This document shows positions 55,108 through 64,000 of a stretch of 64,000 nucleotides of DNA, one piece after another. Under the pieces are notes generated by a model. The model searched no databases and was not told the origin of the DNA. It was given only the letters and a program-made list of their open reading frames with translations. Numbering within the stretch: position 1 is the first letter of the stretch; each line of letters starts with the position of its first letter. The position numbers and the translations under genes were made by a program. Origin of the DNA: Lasiosphaeria ovina (Eukaryota > Ascomycota > Sordariomycetes > Sordariales > Lasiosphaeriaceae); the NCBI GenBank assembly GCA_033439765.1, contig JAULSN010000002.1, positions 1,178,001 through 1,242,000 of the forward strand, in the 5' to 3' direction.

Positions 55108-56057
55108 TTTCAGGTGGGCGAGAGGCGGGTGTGTCTGTATTTAGAATATGGCAGACGCTAGGTATCTTGCGAGAATCGATTTTGGTCTTGTCAGAGACCG
55201 AGGCCGGATGACGGTCCTGGTGGATTGGAGGATTTTTGGCGTCTTCCGTAGTTCAGCTCCAAGACTCCTTCGCTTTGTTGAGGATGGCGCTGTGTGCTGC
55301 GCCAAAATCTAAGCGCGGTAGCGGCGGGGGTGGTGGAAGCACAATTGAGGTCGGGTGAATTGAGTGCAGTGCCAGTACTGACTGTAGTGGTGCACTGTTC
55401 GTCTTCTGATCAAGTGGGTAATTGGTTTCCCTGGCAGGTGAGGTCGATGCCTAGGTGGTTTGATGGAGATTGCCAGTTCAGTTTTGGTGGATGATTTCTG
55501 TGTTCTGTATTGAGAACGAGAATAGCAAAGAGGAGGACAAGTGTGAACGGAAGCAGGCGTTGTATTAGTAGTAGTACGGAATGAAAGCCAGGTGAACAGC
55601 AGAGTCCTCCGGTCTCTCTCCGAATGTTCCCCATCTTGCCACTTTTGAAGCATCTTTGCAGCTTGCTCCTTCCCGTAAGCAATGACATGGTGCGTTCTGC
55701 GGGGTAGTGGACTGCTTTCAGGTTTCTGGGGTCTCGGTCGGCGGGGAATCAGTGGAATGGCCTCACCGGTGGAGCCGGGCCATAGCTTTTGTCTCCTGAC
55801 TGCGGCTCCTGGTTGGCTGCCAGCGTGGCGCCAGTCCGTGATTCTCTTAAACCCAATTGCGGCCTGCAAAAAGATCCCGAACAACCCAACAAAAGCTCCA
55901 CCAGAGTCACGTCTCAACCATCGATTGGCATCGGCTCCCCTTGCGCCGCATCGTGTGCTCGCATCACGCGCAACATGAGATGCTGTTGCTGTCTAGATCC
56001 TACTATGTAGACTCTAGAAAGTCGGGTCCGCTGGCTGGCTGGCCTCCAGGCCTAGAC
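55108..56057. other. Intergenic, no gene seen
   Basis: 5' flank of the small gene and 3' flank of the membrane protein gene; overlapping open stretches on both strands show no motif. Confidence 0.5.
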
Positions 56058-57614
56058 CTAGGCTGGGCTGACGCTGCTGATTGGGCTCGAAGTGGCCGAA
56101 GTCGACCTGAAAAATGTCCTGGGCAATCCGCTCTGCACGCTCAGCTTTCCTCCCCGAGATGCAGTTGCCGATGGCAGACTGACGGGACTCGGGCTGAGGG
56201 GGCTTGGTATCATGGGGCTCGTGCTTGGCGGGCTCCTGCTCGGTGGGCTCATGTTCGGCATGGTCGGTGGGTTCGAGGTGGGCGGGCTGCGCGAAGGCCT
56301 CGAAAACGGCCCTGGCCTTGTCGATACTGGCGACGCCTTTGGAGACTGCCCCTTTCTCATCGATCTCGAGTGGGAAATGCGCAGCCTGCCTAGTGCTGTC
56401 GCTGGGTCGTTGATCTTCTCTCCGAATGACTCCCTCACCGTCCGTCGCGGCGACGAGCGTGACGAGCGTGCAGATGACTGCTCGCCTCGGTGGAGGATGC
56501 GTGGCACTTGCGGCACCCACGTCGATCTCCACGGCATCTCGCCAACACCACGCCCATCGAGCTCGGCCGGGTTGGGCGTGCTGCCACGCATCGGACCCGA
56601 GTCGAGCTCCGAATAGCCTGGAGGTATGCCCAGCTCGGCGCCCGGTATCTTGTCCTTGTCCTGCTTGCCGAGCATGTGGGATGACCGGGCCGAGCGTTTG
56701 TCGTCGTGATAGATGTCATCTCCGCTCCCACGTCCAAAGCAGCAGCAGCAGCCGCGCCCTTTGAGCTTGCCTGCCCTGTAGCGTCGTATGAGAAGGAAAA
56801 CGAGGGCCCAGAGCGCAATACCAACCACTACCGTCACCGACACGACGATGATTATGGTTGTGTTCCTGCTTAAACCCCCACTGCCTCCACCGGCATTCGC
56901 ACTGGCAGTGGTGGCCGGGCCGGGCAGGCCAGTGCCGTCGGTGGTGAATCTTATAGATGCCGTTGCATCTGGGTCGATGGTTCTGCTGTCTGTGATGAGA
57001 ACGTTGGGGTTCCCGCTTTCGGTCGAGACTGATGTCACAAGCGAGACGAAGGTGGTCGATGGCTCGGTGACGGTCGTTGTCGATACATGTGTTGCTTCAG
57101 CGGCCGCCGGTCCCGTCCTCGCGAACTTCAGGCCGGGCGTCAGGGGGTGTGTTTCCAGCATACTTAGATCAGCCTCTACCCATCGAGTCTTCAAGGCAGG
57201 TCCAAGTGTCCCGGAAGAGCCAGCCGCGGTCGCCGCGCGTGCAAATCCCCATACACCGCCGCGGAAGTCGCTCGTGTCTGTCGTGCACGTCTGGCCACTG
57301 GGTACGCAGTACGCAGCCGTCTCTCCGGGGGCGATGACGGGGAATCTCTCGTTGGTTCGTGTCTTTGTCACTCGGTAGCTGGGGCCGACAACGAAGCCTC
57401 GCGGACAGATGGCCGGTGAATAGTACTGGAAGCCCGCTCCCGCAATGTTCTGTGACCAAGTCGGCGGGTCACAGGACGACGGACCTCTGGTCGGGAGAAA
57501 ATGGTACTGCGAAGGTAGCCCGGTGGTTGTTAGAAGCCAGGTGGTGGGACATGGTGAAAATATGGAAGTGAGAGAAGCTAGTGGTGCCGTGCCGCCGTGT
57601 ATGACTGTGGACGC
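56058..57614 (-). CDS. Single-pass membrane protein with Pro/Ser-rich cytosolic tail
   Basis: The frame is open from 57614 to the stop at 56058 (518 codons). The extracellular part has Cys pairs and a motif series FSPCPTTWLLTTTGLPSQ, YYSPAICPRGF and PGETAAYCVPSGQTC, seen in fungal cell-surface sensor-like proteins. It is followed by a Ser/Thr-rich stretch, one membrane helix (TTIIIVVSVTVVVGIALWALVFLLI), a basic and Cys stop-transfer segment (RRYRAGKLKGRGCCCCF), and a proline/serine-rich tail. The start is unclear: the only in-frame ATG upstream of the conserved motifs (57620-57618) is followed directly by TAA (57617-57615). Either codon 2 is mutated, or there is an unseen upstream exon, or translation starts at a non-AUG codon. 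Confidence 0.72.
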   Translation of the reverse strand, partial: ASTVIHGGTAPLASLTSIFSPCPTTWLLTTTGLPSQYHFLPTRGPSSCDPPTWSQNIAGAGFQYYSPAICPRGFVVGPSYRVTKTRTNERFPVIAPGETAAYCVPSGQTCTTDTSDFRGGVWGFARAATAAGSSGTLGPALKTRWVEADLSMLETHPLTPGLKFARTGPAAAEATHVSTTTVTEPSTTFVSLVTSVSTESGNPNVLITDSRTIDPDATASIRFTTDGTGLPGPATTASANAGGGSGGLSRNTTIIIVVSVTVVVGIALWALVFLLIRRYRAGKLKGRGCCCCFGRGSGDDIYHDDKRSARSSHMLGKQDKDKIPGAELGIPPGYSELDSGPMRGSTPNPAELDGRGVGEMPWRSTWVPQVPRILHRGEQSSARSSRSSPRRTVRESFGEKINDPATALGRLRISHSRSMRKGQSPKASPVSTRPGPFSRPSRSPPTSNPPTMPNMSPPSRSPPSTSPMIPSPLSPSPVSLPSATASRGGKLSVQSGLPRTFFRSTSATSSPISSVSPA

Positions 57615-58373
57615 TTACATGGTTCGTTCGAACGGACCCGCACGAGACGGCCGACCTTCAGCTGCACTCGGGCGTCTTGACGGACGGTTTGCTACTCTGG
57701 CCGGGGGTCATGGTTCGAGGCGGAATAGAGCTAATCTTCTTAAAATTTTGTGCAGCACGCAGCGTGCAGGAAGCAGGCACGGACGTACATGTCACAGTGC
57801 TTTGCATGTCTTGTGCGGTCCAGACATGCAGCTATCATCAACAGTCCGGGCCCAAGCTATGTTTCGCAACACGACAAACACGAATCCCAGAGGTCTGGGC
57901 CTGATCTGCAGGCCGCATGCCGTTTACGCGAAACGATGAGCAAGATGGGCACGCGTCGATCATGATCCAGGCTCGCCGGTCGCTGAGGGTGGTCTGCTGT
58001 TGGCAGCAGCTTTTTCGCCATTGCCTAGCAAAGCCCAACGGAAGGAAGAAGACCAGCGGCACAGCGCGTCACGGCAAGGCACCTTACCGGAAACAGTTTT
58101 CAGCTGCCCCTCGGGAGTGTTGCTGACCTTTCTGGGGCGTAGCCGACCCCACGATAACCTAGCCCGCCCCCACAAACGCGAATGTTTTCGGCCGCCGGTG
58201 TTGGAGAGTGGTGCAAAACTCGGGCGAGATAAGAACTCGGAAATGTCCAAGTCTGTCCCCCGTCTCTCTGTGTTACCGCAACTGTCCGTGCTCATGATGC
58301 ACGCCAGGTGTCAAATGGGCGGGTTGGGCCGCCAAACTCTCATTGTGGTGCCAGGTTGGGAAAGCCACCCAAC

Positions 58374-58405
58374 AGTGCAGTGCAGTGCAGTGCAGTGTAG
58401 TGCAG
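58374..58405. repeat. (CAGTG)n short tandem repeat
   Basis: About six pentamer units with one TAGTG variant. Confidence 0.85.
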
Positions 58406-60439
58406 TACTCCGTACCTCGCTGTACAAACCAGTCGGCACATTTGCACCTAGTCGGGACACTGGCCACGGGTTTGTCTTGGCCAGGTACTCAATCCTGCAC
58501 TGCCGTTATCTGGCACCTTAGGACATGCGTCTCGTCGCTCGCCGCTCGCACTCACCGTCGCGATGCGATCACCAATCGCCACCATCACCCGCTTGTCCTC
58601 TCTTGGTTATCCAGCTGCGAGACGCTGCACCCCGCCTCGAGCCCGCCGATGAGGTTACCTACAGGGGTTCCAGGACCAGGATGCCACACGGCAACCCGTG
58701 GCCCGTGCTAAGGCACGGGTTTGAGGTTCGAGGCTGTTTATCCCCCGAGTGCCCAGACGTCCCCAGGCTTGGCCAACTTTCAGTGGTCGGTCTGCACTTG
58801 CTGCAGTCAGTCCCCTGCCTTGGTCCCTGCCAGAAGTGCAGCTGTGGGCAGCGCAGTCAGGGCCATCCTCGCTGTTGGACAGGCGCAGCCAACCAAGACC
58901 CCCTTCCATCTGCACTGTCAGCTTTGCTCCGCTTTGCGATCTCGCTCGGCTGCGGCCGGTAACGCGTTCTATATCGGGAACGTTGGTTCGAGCTTAGCTC
59001 GGCAGATGCCTGTTGCTGGTTATAATTATTTGCAGCGTCGCCCCCCCCCCTTCGCAGTTGTTGAGCAGCTTCTTCTGCGCAGGACCAGGTGGTGCTCTTC
59101 GCCCTCCTGCCCTCGTCGGTTTCCCCGCCATCCGATCCCGTCGGACTGCAGAAGGCTGCTTATCAGTGCTATCCGTAAAGGCGCCTCGCACGCAATTCCC
59201 GCACCTCCATTGCGTTTGATGTAAGAGAACGCAATGTTACGCGTCTGGGTTTGAGACTCCTTCGGCCTGCCAGGGGCCAAGAAAACCAAGACAAAAACAC
59301 GTGATCTGATCCGCCTCCCTCCAAAAAACCTGGTGCCAACAGACGAGACGGTGCGCGGAAGCGGATTTGTCTCTCGTTCCGTGACGTCAGCCTCAGCCTC
59401 CATCCCGCTCTCAGCTTGTCAGCCTCAACCCGTTGGTTCCCGATCGACCTGGGACCAACGCTAGTTTCAGTGGCTGCCTCGTGGAAATCTCGTGGTTGCC
59501 TCCGATATCCCTTGGCTTGCTACTTGGCAGTTCCTGTAAAACCGAGAAACGCGCTGCTAATTAGTCAATCGCTTTGTCCCCGATCAGTCTCGGACCGTCA
59601 GTCGGTTAATTTTGCATCAATCCCCCTGTTTGCCGCCCCGCCTCCCTTGCAGGCCGTTTTAGACGCCCGTTCCACCTCCGTGGCTTGTTTACAGTTGCAA
59701 ATCTTGTGCCGGAGTCCGACTTTGACGAGTTCCTTCGCGATCCTCAAGGGCGGCGCGAAATGTCTTTTATTAATTGCCAGACCAGGGCCATTTTGTGCAA
59801 TTTTCCATCCAGGTAGCGAAGCAGCGCAATTAATACCCGCCGCCACGACCTAATACGGCCCGAGACGGCGATCCACTTGCTGTACTACCATGCATGGCAT
59901 GGCATGGCATGGCAAAGCAGGGATGTCACACGGACCAGACATGTCAGATTCCCGATAGTGGTTAAGGTTTTGCCATCAATGTAATTTGGGGATTCATTTT
60001 CAGGAGTCTGGAGGAGTCCGGAGCCGAGACCTAGGGTTTTGGAAGGATGAGGTGGATAACTAATCTGGAATTTATTGCCTACACCAGGCACCTACTTGCT
60101 GCAGGTGATTATGCACCATGTTGCCGCATGTAAAATTATCCTTACTCCGATGCTGGTGCTTTCCTAGTGCCACGCCGACGTGATAATATTGAAGGGAATG
60201 CGGTCCGTGTCGGTCTGGTCGTGGACACGGGCCGTCGTCAATGCCGGACTTTGCTTCACACTCCAGTGACCGCTGCAGCACTGTCTTCGCGCACAGTGTC
60301 GTGTCATCCGTTTTTACTCATCAAGTTTGGGGAACATCACCACTTTTGTGTCGTTTCTCAGAAAAGTCTCGACTGATTTTCTTTCACTATGGCATCCAAG
60401 GCCCTCTTCCATACGTTGTTCTATCATTCCCACGAAGTA

Positions 60440-60515
60440 GTTAGATGCTAGAACACGCACCCATTGATCTCCTCGAGACTGAGAAAACAAGGTGGTATTT
60501 CCGTTTTGAGAAATA
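60440..60515 (-). pseudogene. Possible fragment of a NACHT-type NLR gene
   Basis: The minus strand reads NGNTTLFSQSRGDQW. The NLR at 26755-30405 has GGNTTLFSQSPGYEDW at the boundary before its NACHT domain, so eight residues are identical in a row although the codons differ. Surrounding sequence has stops and no P-loop. Evidence is limited to this short match. Confidence 0.3.
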
Positions 60516-60819
60516 TTAAGTACCCTCTCAAACACGACTTTGGCTTCACATGATACGGCCCATCGCTGAGGCGAGACATACAAGGCTCATGGTTCGCTGC
60601 TGCCGAGGTCCCTTAATGGCAGAAAGAGCCTCCAGGAGTGAAAGAAATCATAAAGCTCTTGATATTTCGTTCAAGTGTGAGAAAATCGCCACGAAATGCC
60701 TAGTCAACCGCTCCCTCTTCATAATCGTCAGGCAACCACCTTGTCCGCCCCGGAGATAGCCGGCCGTGATTACACGAACCCTTGAATGCTTGACTGGACT
60801 GCCATTCCTCTCCGATTAA

Positions 60820-62116
60820 TCATATCCAATGCTTCGGGTCGAGCGCCCCAACGTCGGCACTCGTGGCCCTGCCTTCCAAGATGAACTCGCTCATGACCAG
60901 TCCGACGCCAGGGCCGTTCTGAATTCCCCATTCATCGAGGCCAGTGGCCAGCCAGAGGCCGGTGACGGGCAGGGGGCCTACGATCGGCCCTGCCTCCTCG
61001 CCGTCTGCGTGCTTCCTGACCTGGGCCTTGTAGCACGCCTGAGACGTGATGATCTTGCCGTCCCTGATCTCTTGGGAGACGGTCCGCACGGCGTGCCACA
61101 CGTCGTCGCACTTTTCCTGCTCCGTGGTGACTTGGGCAGCGAGATCAGGGAGCGGGACGTCGTAGTAGTCGGGCCCGCTCGCGTAGAAGGTTTCAAAGTC
61201 GTTGATGGTGTCTTTCGGGCGTGGATAGATTTCCGGAGAGAGGATCGGGTTGGCAGCGTGGATCTTGGGGAACAGGATGTATGGAGATATGGGGTCCCTG
61301 GATGGCTGGATGACAATGCTGTGTCCTTTTGGTGCGAGAAGCTTGACTTGGGGCAGGAGCTTTGATGACCACGGACCAGCAGCAACCAGGACGTCTGTGG
61401 CTTCAAGTACAGTGGTTTCGCCCTGGCTGGTATAGGTCACCGACGCAACAGACGAGCCGTCGGGGCTGTAGTCTATCGAGGTGGCGGTCCCAATGACGAT
61501 GGCGGCTCCGCTCGCCTCAGCTAACTGGGCCAATTTGTTGGTGAGAAGATAGGGGTGAACCTGGGCCGAGTCACTCGGGGTGCTAATCTCATTGTACTCT
61601 GTAACACTTCCCGGAAGGAGCCAGTCCAGGTCGCTGGGCCTGTCGTCTGATATTCCGGGCCGAGGTGGAAGGTGAAGGTTGCGCGCATCTATCTCGTCGG
61701 CTTGCAGCTCGACTTCAGCGGCATAGACGGGGCGAAATCCCCACAGCTTGTCGCCTTGGTGCTCTTGGGCCAGGCTCTGGTGCAGTTTGAAGCTGAGGGG
61801 AGCAAGGCACTTGGGGGTTGCCCAGGAAGCGAGAAAGCCGCCAGCCTTGCCCGACGATGCTACCGCAATCGAAGATGCCTCGAGCATGACTATGGAATGG
61901 AGCTCCGGGTCGTAGTTGGCATGGCGGGTGAGGAAGTACGCTGTAGCGCTTCCCACTATGCCCCCGCCTGTTCATGGAAGCATTGTGACCCAAATAAGTC
62001 TTTGTAACTAGACTACCTAGCATAGGTAGACATACCAGACGAAAGAAATGGTGGTTAACTAGATAGGAGGGGCACTGACCGATGATGATAATTTTCTTGG
62101 GTTGCTGTGCAGGCAT
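60820..62116 (-). CDS. FAD-dependent oxidoreductase (DAO family, TDA3-like), 394 aa
   Basis: Exon 1 (62116-62080) encodes MPAQQPKKIIIIG and exon 2 (61967-60820) the rest. The 112-nt intron falls inside the dinucleotide-binding motif, giving IIIIGGGIVGSATAYFL after splicing. Further hallmarks are SSGKAGGFLA, a loop typical of DAO enzymes, VLVAAGPWSSKLLP, and the C-terminal FAD contact GLWLATGLDEWGIQNGPGVG. The order matches the yeast Tda3-like group of putative oxidoreductases; the substrate is unknown. It looks intact, with no signal peptide, so probably cytosolic or endosomal. Confidence 0.88.
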
Positions 62117-62899
62117 GTCGGGCGGAGAAACGACCACGAGAAAAGATCTGGAAAGAAAAAACAGAGATAGTAGAATAACGTTAGATAAATATCAGAAATA
62201 ATTATTCCACCCCAAGCGACGTTGCACGATGAAGGGGGGTGTATTCCAGAATGGGTCGAGTTAAGACCCCGCCTTGGTTGGCAGATGCAGTTGACGTCGC
62301 CCCGTCGCCCCCACGTTCGTGCAACCGACCGCAGGGGGTGGGATTCGGAATGGGGTCTAGATTCCGAAACCCAAAGAGCCAAGACCGAAGCTCTGACCTT
62401 CGCTCATAGATGAAATGCGCTTTGACCTCGTCAGCTCCCAGAGAGGAGAGGAAACTGGCTCTTTCCTCTTCTCTCAATGAGAAAGAAGGTCACCTGCGCT
62501 TTGCCTCTGTCAGCAGTGGGCAGTTTTCTTTCCCAAGTCTCGTCCGAATCCCAGCTTGGCCATTCTAATTATTTTCTGGCAAAGCAACATTATCACTGCC
62601 TGGATGGCGCCGGCCCAACACTTGCGGAAAATGAACTCGAAACGGCCAGTACAATTCCAATTACTCCCATTCATCATACGAGCTATACGCGCAATAAGCA
62701 ATGTACAGGTCTACCAACAGATAATCCGAGCCCAGCAGGGTTTTGTGCACCATCAGCCCGCCACAAAAAGAGAATCTAGTCGGCGAATATAAATGCGAAA
62801 CAGCCAAACAGCTCCCCAAACTTTCTCGACCTCGTCTCCGTTCTTGTCCAGCTCTTTCAGGCCCACGCCAAACTATTGTGTGTGTTCCTTCGGCGCCAT
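62117..62899. other. Intergenic, no gene seen
   Basis: 5' flank of the oxidoreductase and 3' flank of the surface protein gene. Confidence 0.5.
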
Positions 62900-63784
62900 T
62901 CAGGCCAACCACCCGACTACGGCTGCAAGCGCGCCTCCGACCGCGATGGCCGAGACGCCCAACGCTTCTGCCCCTGAACTCTTTGTGGGGCTCGGTGCTC
63001 CGGCCGCCTTGGTGGGGTCGCTGCTGTCGGTAGTGGGACCGGGGCCGGCGGCGGCGGCGATGCCCGTCGGTGGGTAGCCGAGATTGGGGTCCACGCAGGT
63101 GGTCTGGGCCCCGACGATGCCGGCGCCGGCGGCCAGAGCCGACGACAACGAGGAGCACGAGTAGACGCGCGGGTTGACGCACTCGGTCAGCAGCGTGCTC
63201 TCGGCGACGTAGGTGACGCCAAACACGCCCTCGCTGCGCAGGTACACGTCGCACACGGTCGTTGTCACCTCCTGGCCGCCCATGTTGGTGCTGATGGTCT
63301 TCACCGTCGTCGTCACGAGCTGTGCGTTCTCGGACTGCGTCGCCTGCGTCGCCGCGTCGCGGATCCACACGGACGGCAACAGGATGGTCGATGCGGCCGT
63401 GTAGCTGAAGCTCGTCTCGGTGCACGACGACGGGTTAGAGATGGGGACCGGCGCCCAGTATGTTGTCGTGATGATGCCCGTCGTGTGCGTCACCACGGGC
63501 GGCCCGCAGTTGAGCCGGCTCAGCGTGCACACGGCTGCGCTCGGCGCCAGGAATAGGTCGAACACGGTCAGCTTGAGCGTGTAGCCTACGCTCGTGAACA
63601 GGCTGGTCGATGTCTTGCTCTCTGTCGGAGACACGGCGCCCGTCGGGAACACGGCGACAGAGGTTACGGTCGGTGTCTTGAGGTTCGTCGTGACGGTGCG
63701 CGTCAGCCAGTAGTTGGTTGTCGTCCACGAAGCTGCAGTGCTGACGCACGACAGCACGAGGGCGAGTGTTTCCAGGGTCTTCAT
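62900..63784 (-). CDS. Secreted, probably GPI-anchored surface protein, 294 aa
   Basis: Single exon. MKTLETLALVLSCVSTAAS is a good signal peptide, and ATG 63784 is preferred over an upstream one because it places the signal at the N-terminus. The body is Thr/Ser/Val-rich with repeated Cys (VCTLSRLNCGPPV, SSCTETSFSY, TTVCDVYLRSE, LLTECVNPRVYSC). The end (PTKSSGAEALGVSAIAVGGALAAVVGWLA) is a Ser/Gly/Ala cleavage site followed by a hydrophobic tail, as required for GPI anchoring. It is likely a cell-wall or plasma-membrane protein. No enzymatic motif is seen. Confidence 0.82.
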   Translation of the reverse strand: MKTLETLALVLSCVSTAASWTTTNYWLTRTVTTNLKTPTVTSVAVFPTGAVSPTESKTSTSLFTSVGYTLKLTVFDLFLAPSAAVCTLSRLNCGPPVVTHTTGIITTTYWAPVPISNPSSCTETSFSYTAASTILLPSVWIRDAATQATQSENAQLVTTTVKTISTNMGGQEVTTTVCDVYLRSEGVFGVTYVAESTLLTECVNPRVYSCSSLSSALAAGAGIVGAQTTCVDPNLGYPPTGIAAAAGPGPTTDSSDPTKAAGAPSPTKSSGAEALGVSAIAVGGALAAVVGWLA

Positions 63785-64000
63785 GGCGAATTGCTGTCTT
63801 GGGATCAACGGGTAGTGAGTGTGTAAGTGAACAAGCTTGCAAGCCCTCGACGCGTCACGAAATCGAGCGACAGGAACGGACGAGAGTCAGAGACACGAGG
63901 GATGGGATGTCGGGCTCAAATATCCGCAACGGCACCAGCCGCCGGCATGAAAGTAATTGTTGCCCATTCTGCCTTGCAATCTCCTGAGCTAGCAGCCATC
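63785..64000. other. Upstream region of the surface protein gene
   Basis: No feature recognised up to the window edge. Confidence 0.4.

Larger units (their letters stand above)
57621..60819. other. Long intergenic region, no complete gene seen
   Basis: About 3.2 kb with no gene I can support. It holds a (CAGTG)n run near 58374-58405, a (GGCAT)n run near 59888-59912, and a short minus-strand stretch with an NLR-like motif at about 60460-60500. Many open stretches on both strands are GC-driven and motif-free. Confidence 0.45.

Noticed and set aside
55309..55917. 202-codon minus-strand open frame
   Set aside because: Composition-driven, overlapping other frames, no domain or codon signal.

Overview
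The window is from the nuclear genome of a filamentous ascomycete (Pezizomycotina, most likely a Sordariomycete). The evidence is short introns of about 47-142 nt with GT..AG ends and CTAAC/CTGAC-like branch sites, HET and NACHT genes, a secreted proteinase K-like subtilase, a GH16 glucanase, and repeats carrying C-to-T changes in CpA context as expected from repeat-induced point mutation (RIP). All gene models were read by eye from six-frame translation and splice motifs; no database search was possible.

Layout. 1-10.8 kb is a retrotransposon nest. A RIP-degraded Ty1/copia element on the minus strand (1-2078 and 8492-8993) is split by a structurally complete 6,408-bp copia element on the plus strand (2079-8486, one 1551-aa gag-pol ORF, ATATT target duplication). 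An internally deleted Ty3/gypsy chromodomain element (9137-10800) follows and abuts a gene that lacks its 5' part. That gene (10.8-14.7 kb) encodes the C-terminal part of a NO VEIN/sacsin-like protein fused to a HET domain. 15.5-23 kb holds a membrane-anchored GH16 glucanase, a fungal transcription-factor-like gene, LTR debris with a second, dead GH16 copy, and a subtilase. 23-26.7 kb is mostly debris, including a C-terminal TPR relic of an NLR-type gene.

26.7-36.2 kb is the most distinctive part. Two large NLR genes are transcribed divergently from a 1.4-kb spacer: a NACHT-ankyrin-WD40 protein (minus strand) and a hydrolase-NACHT-ankyrin protein (plus strand). Both end in almost identical tandem repeats (8 x 126 bp and 13 x 99 bp) whose differences fall at a few codon positions, the pattern known from fungal allorecognition genes. 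With the HET fusion and the TPR relic, four self/non-self recognition-type genes lie within 26 kb, among transposons.

37-64 kb becomes ordinary single-copy territory: a small ankyrin protein, an M61-type metallopeptidase broken by one stop codon directly after its HExxH motif, an NmrA/SDR-like oxidoreductase, the ribosome quality-control ligase LTN1 (five exons), a repeat-containing membrane protein, a small conserved protein, a single-pass membrane protein with a proline-rich tail, an FAD oxidoreductase and a GPI-anchor-type surface protein. Several apparently single-copy genes carry single in-frame stops of the CpA-to-TpA type, suggesting mutation reached beyond the repeats or that the assembly is imperfect there.
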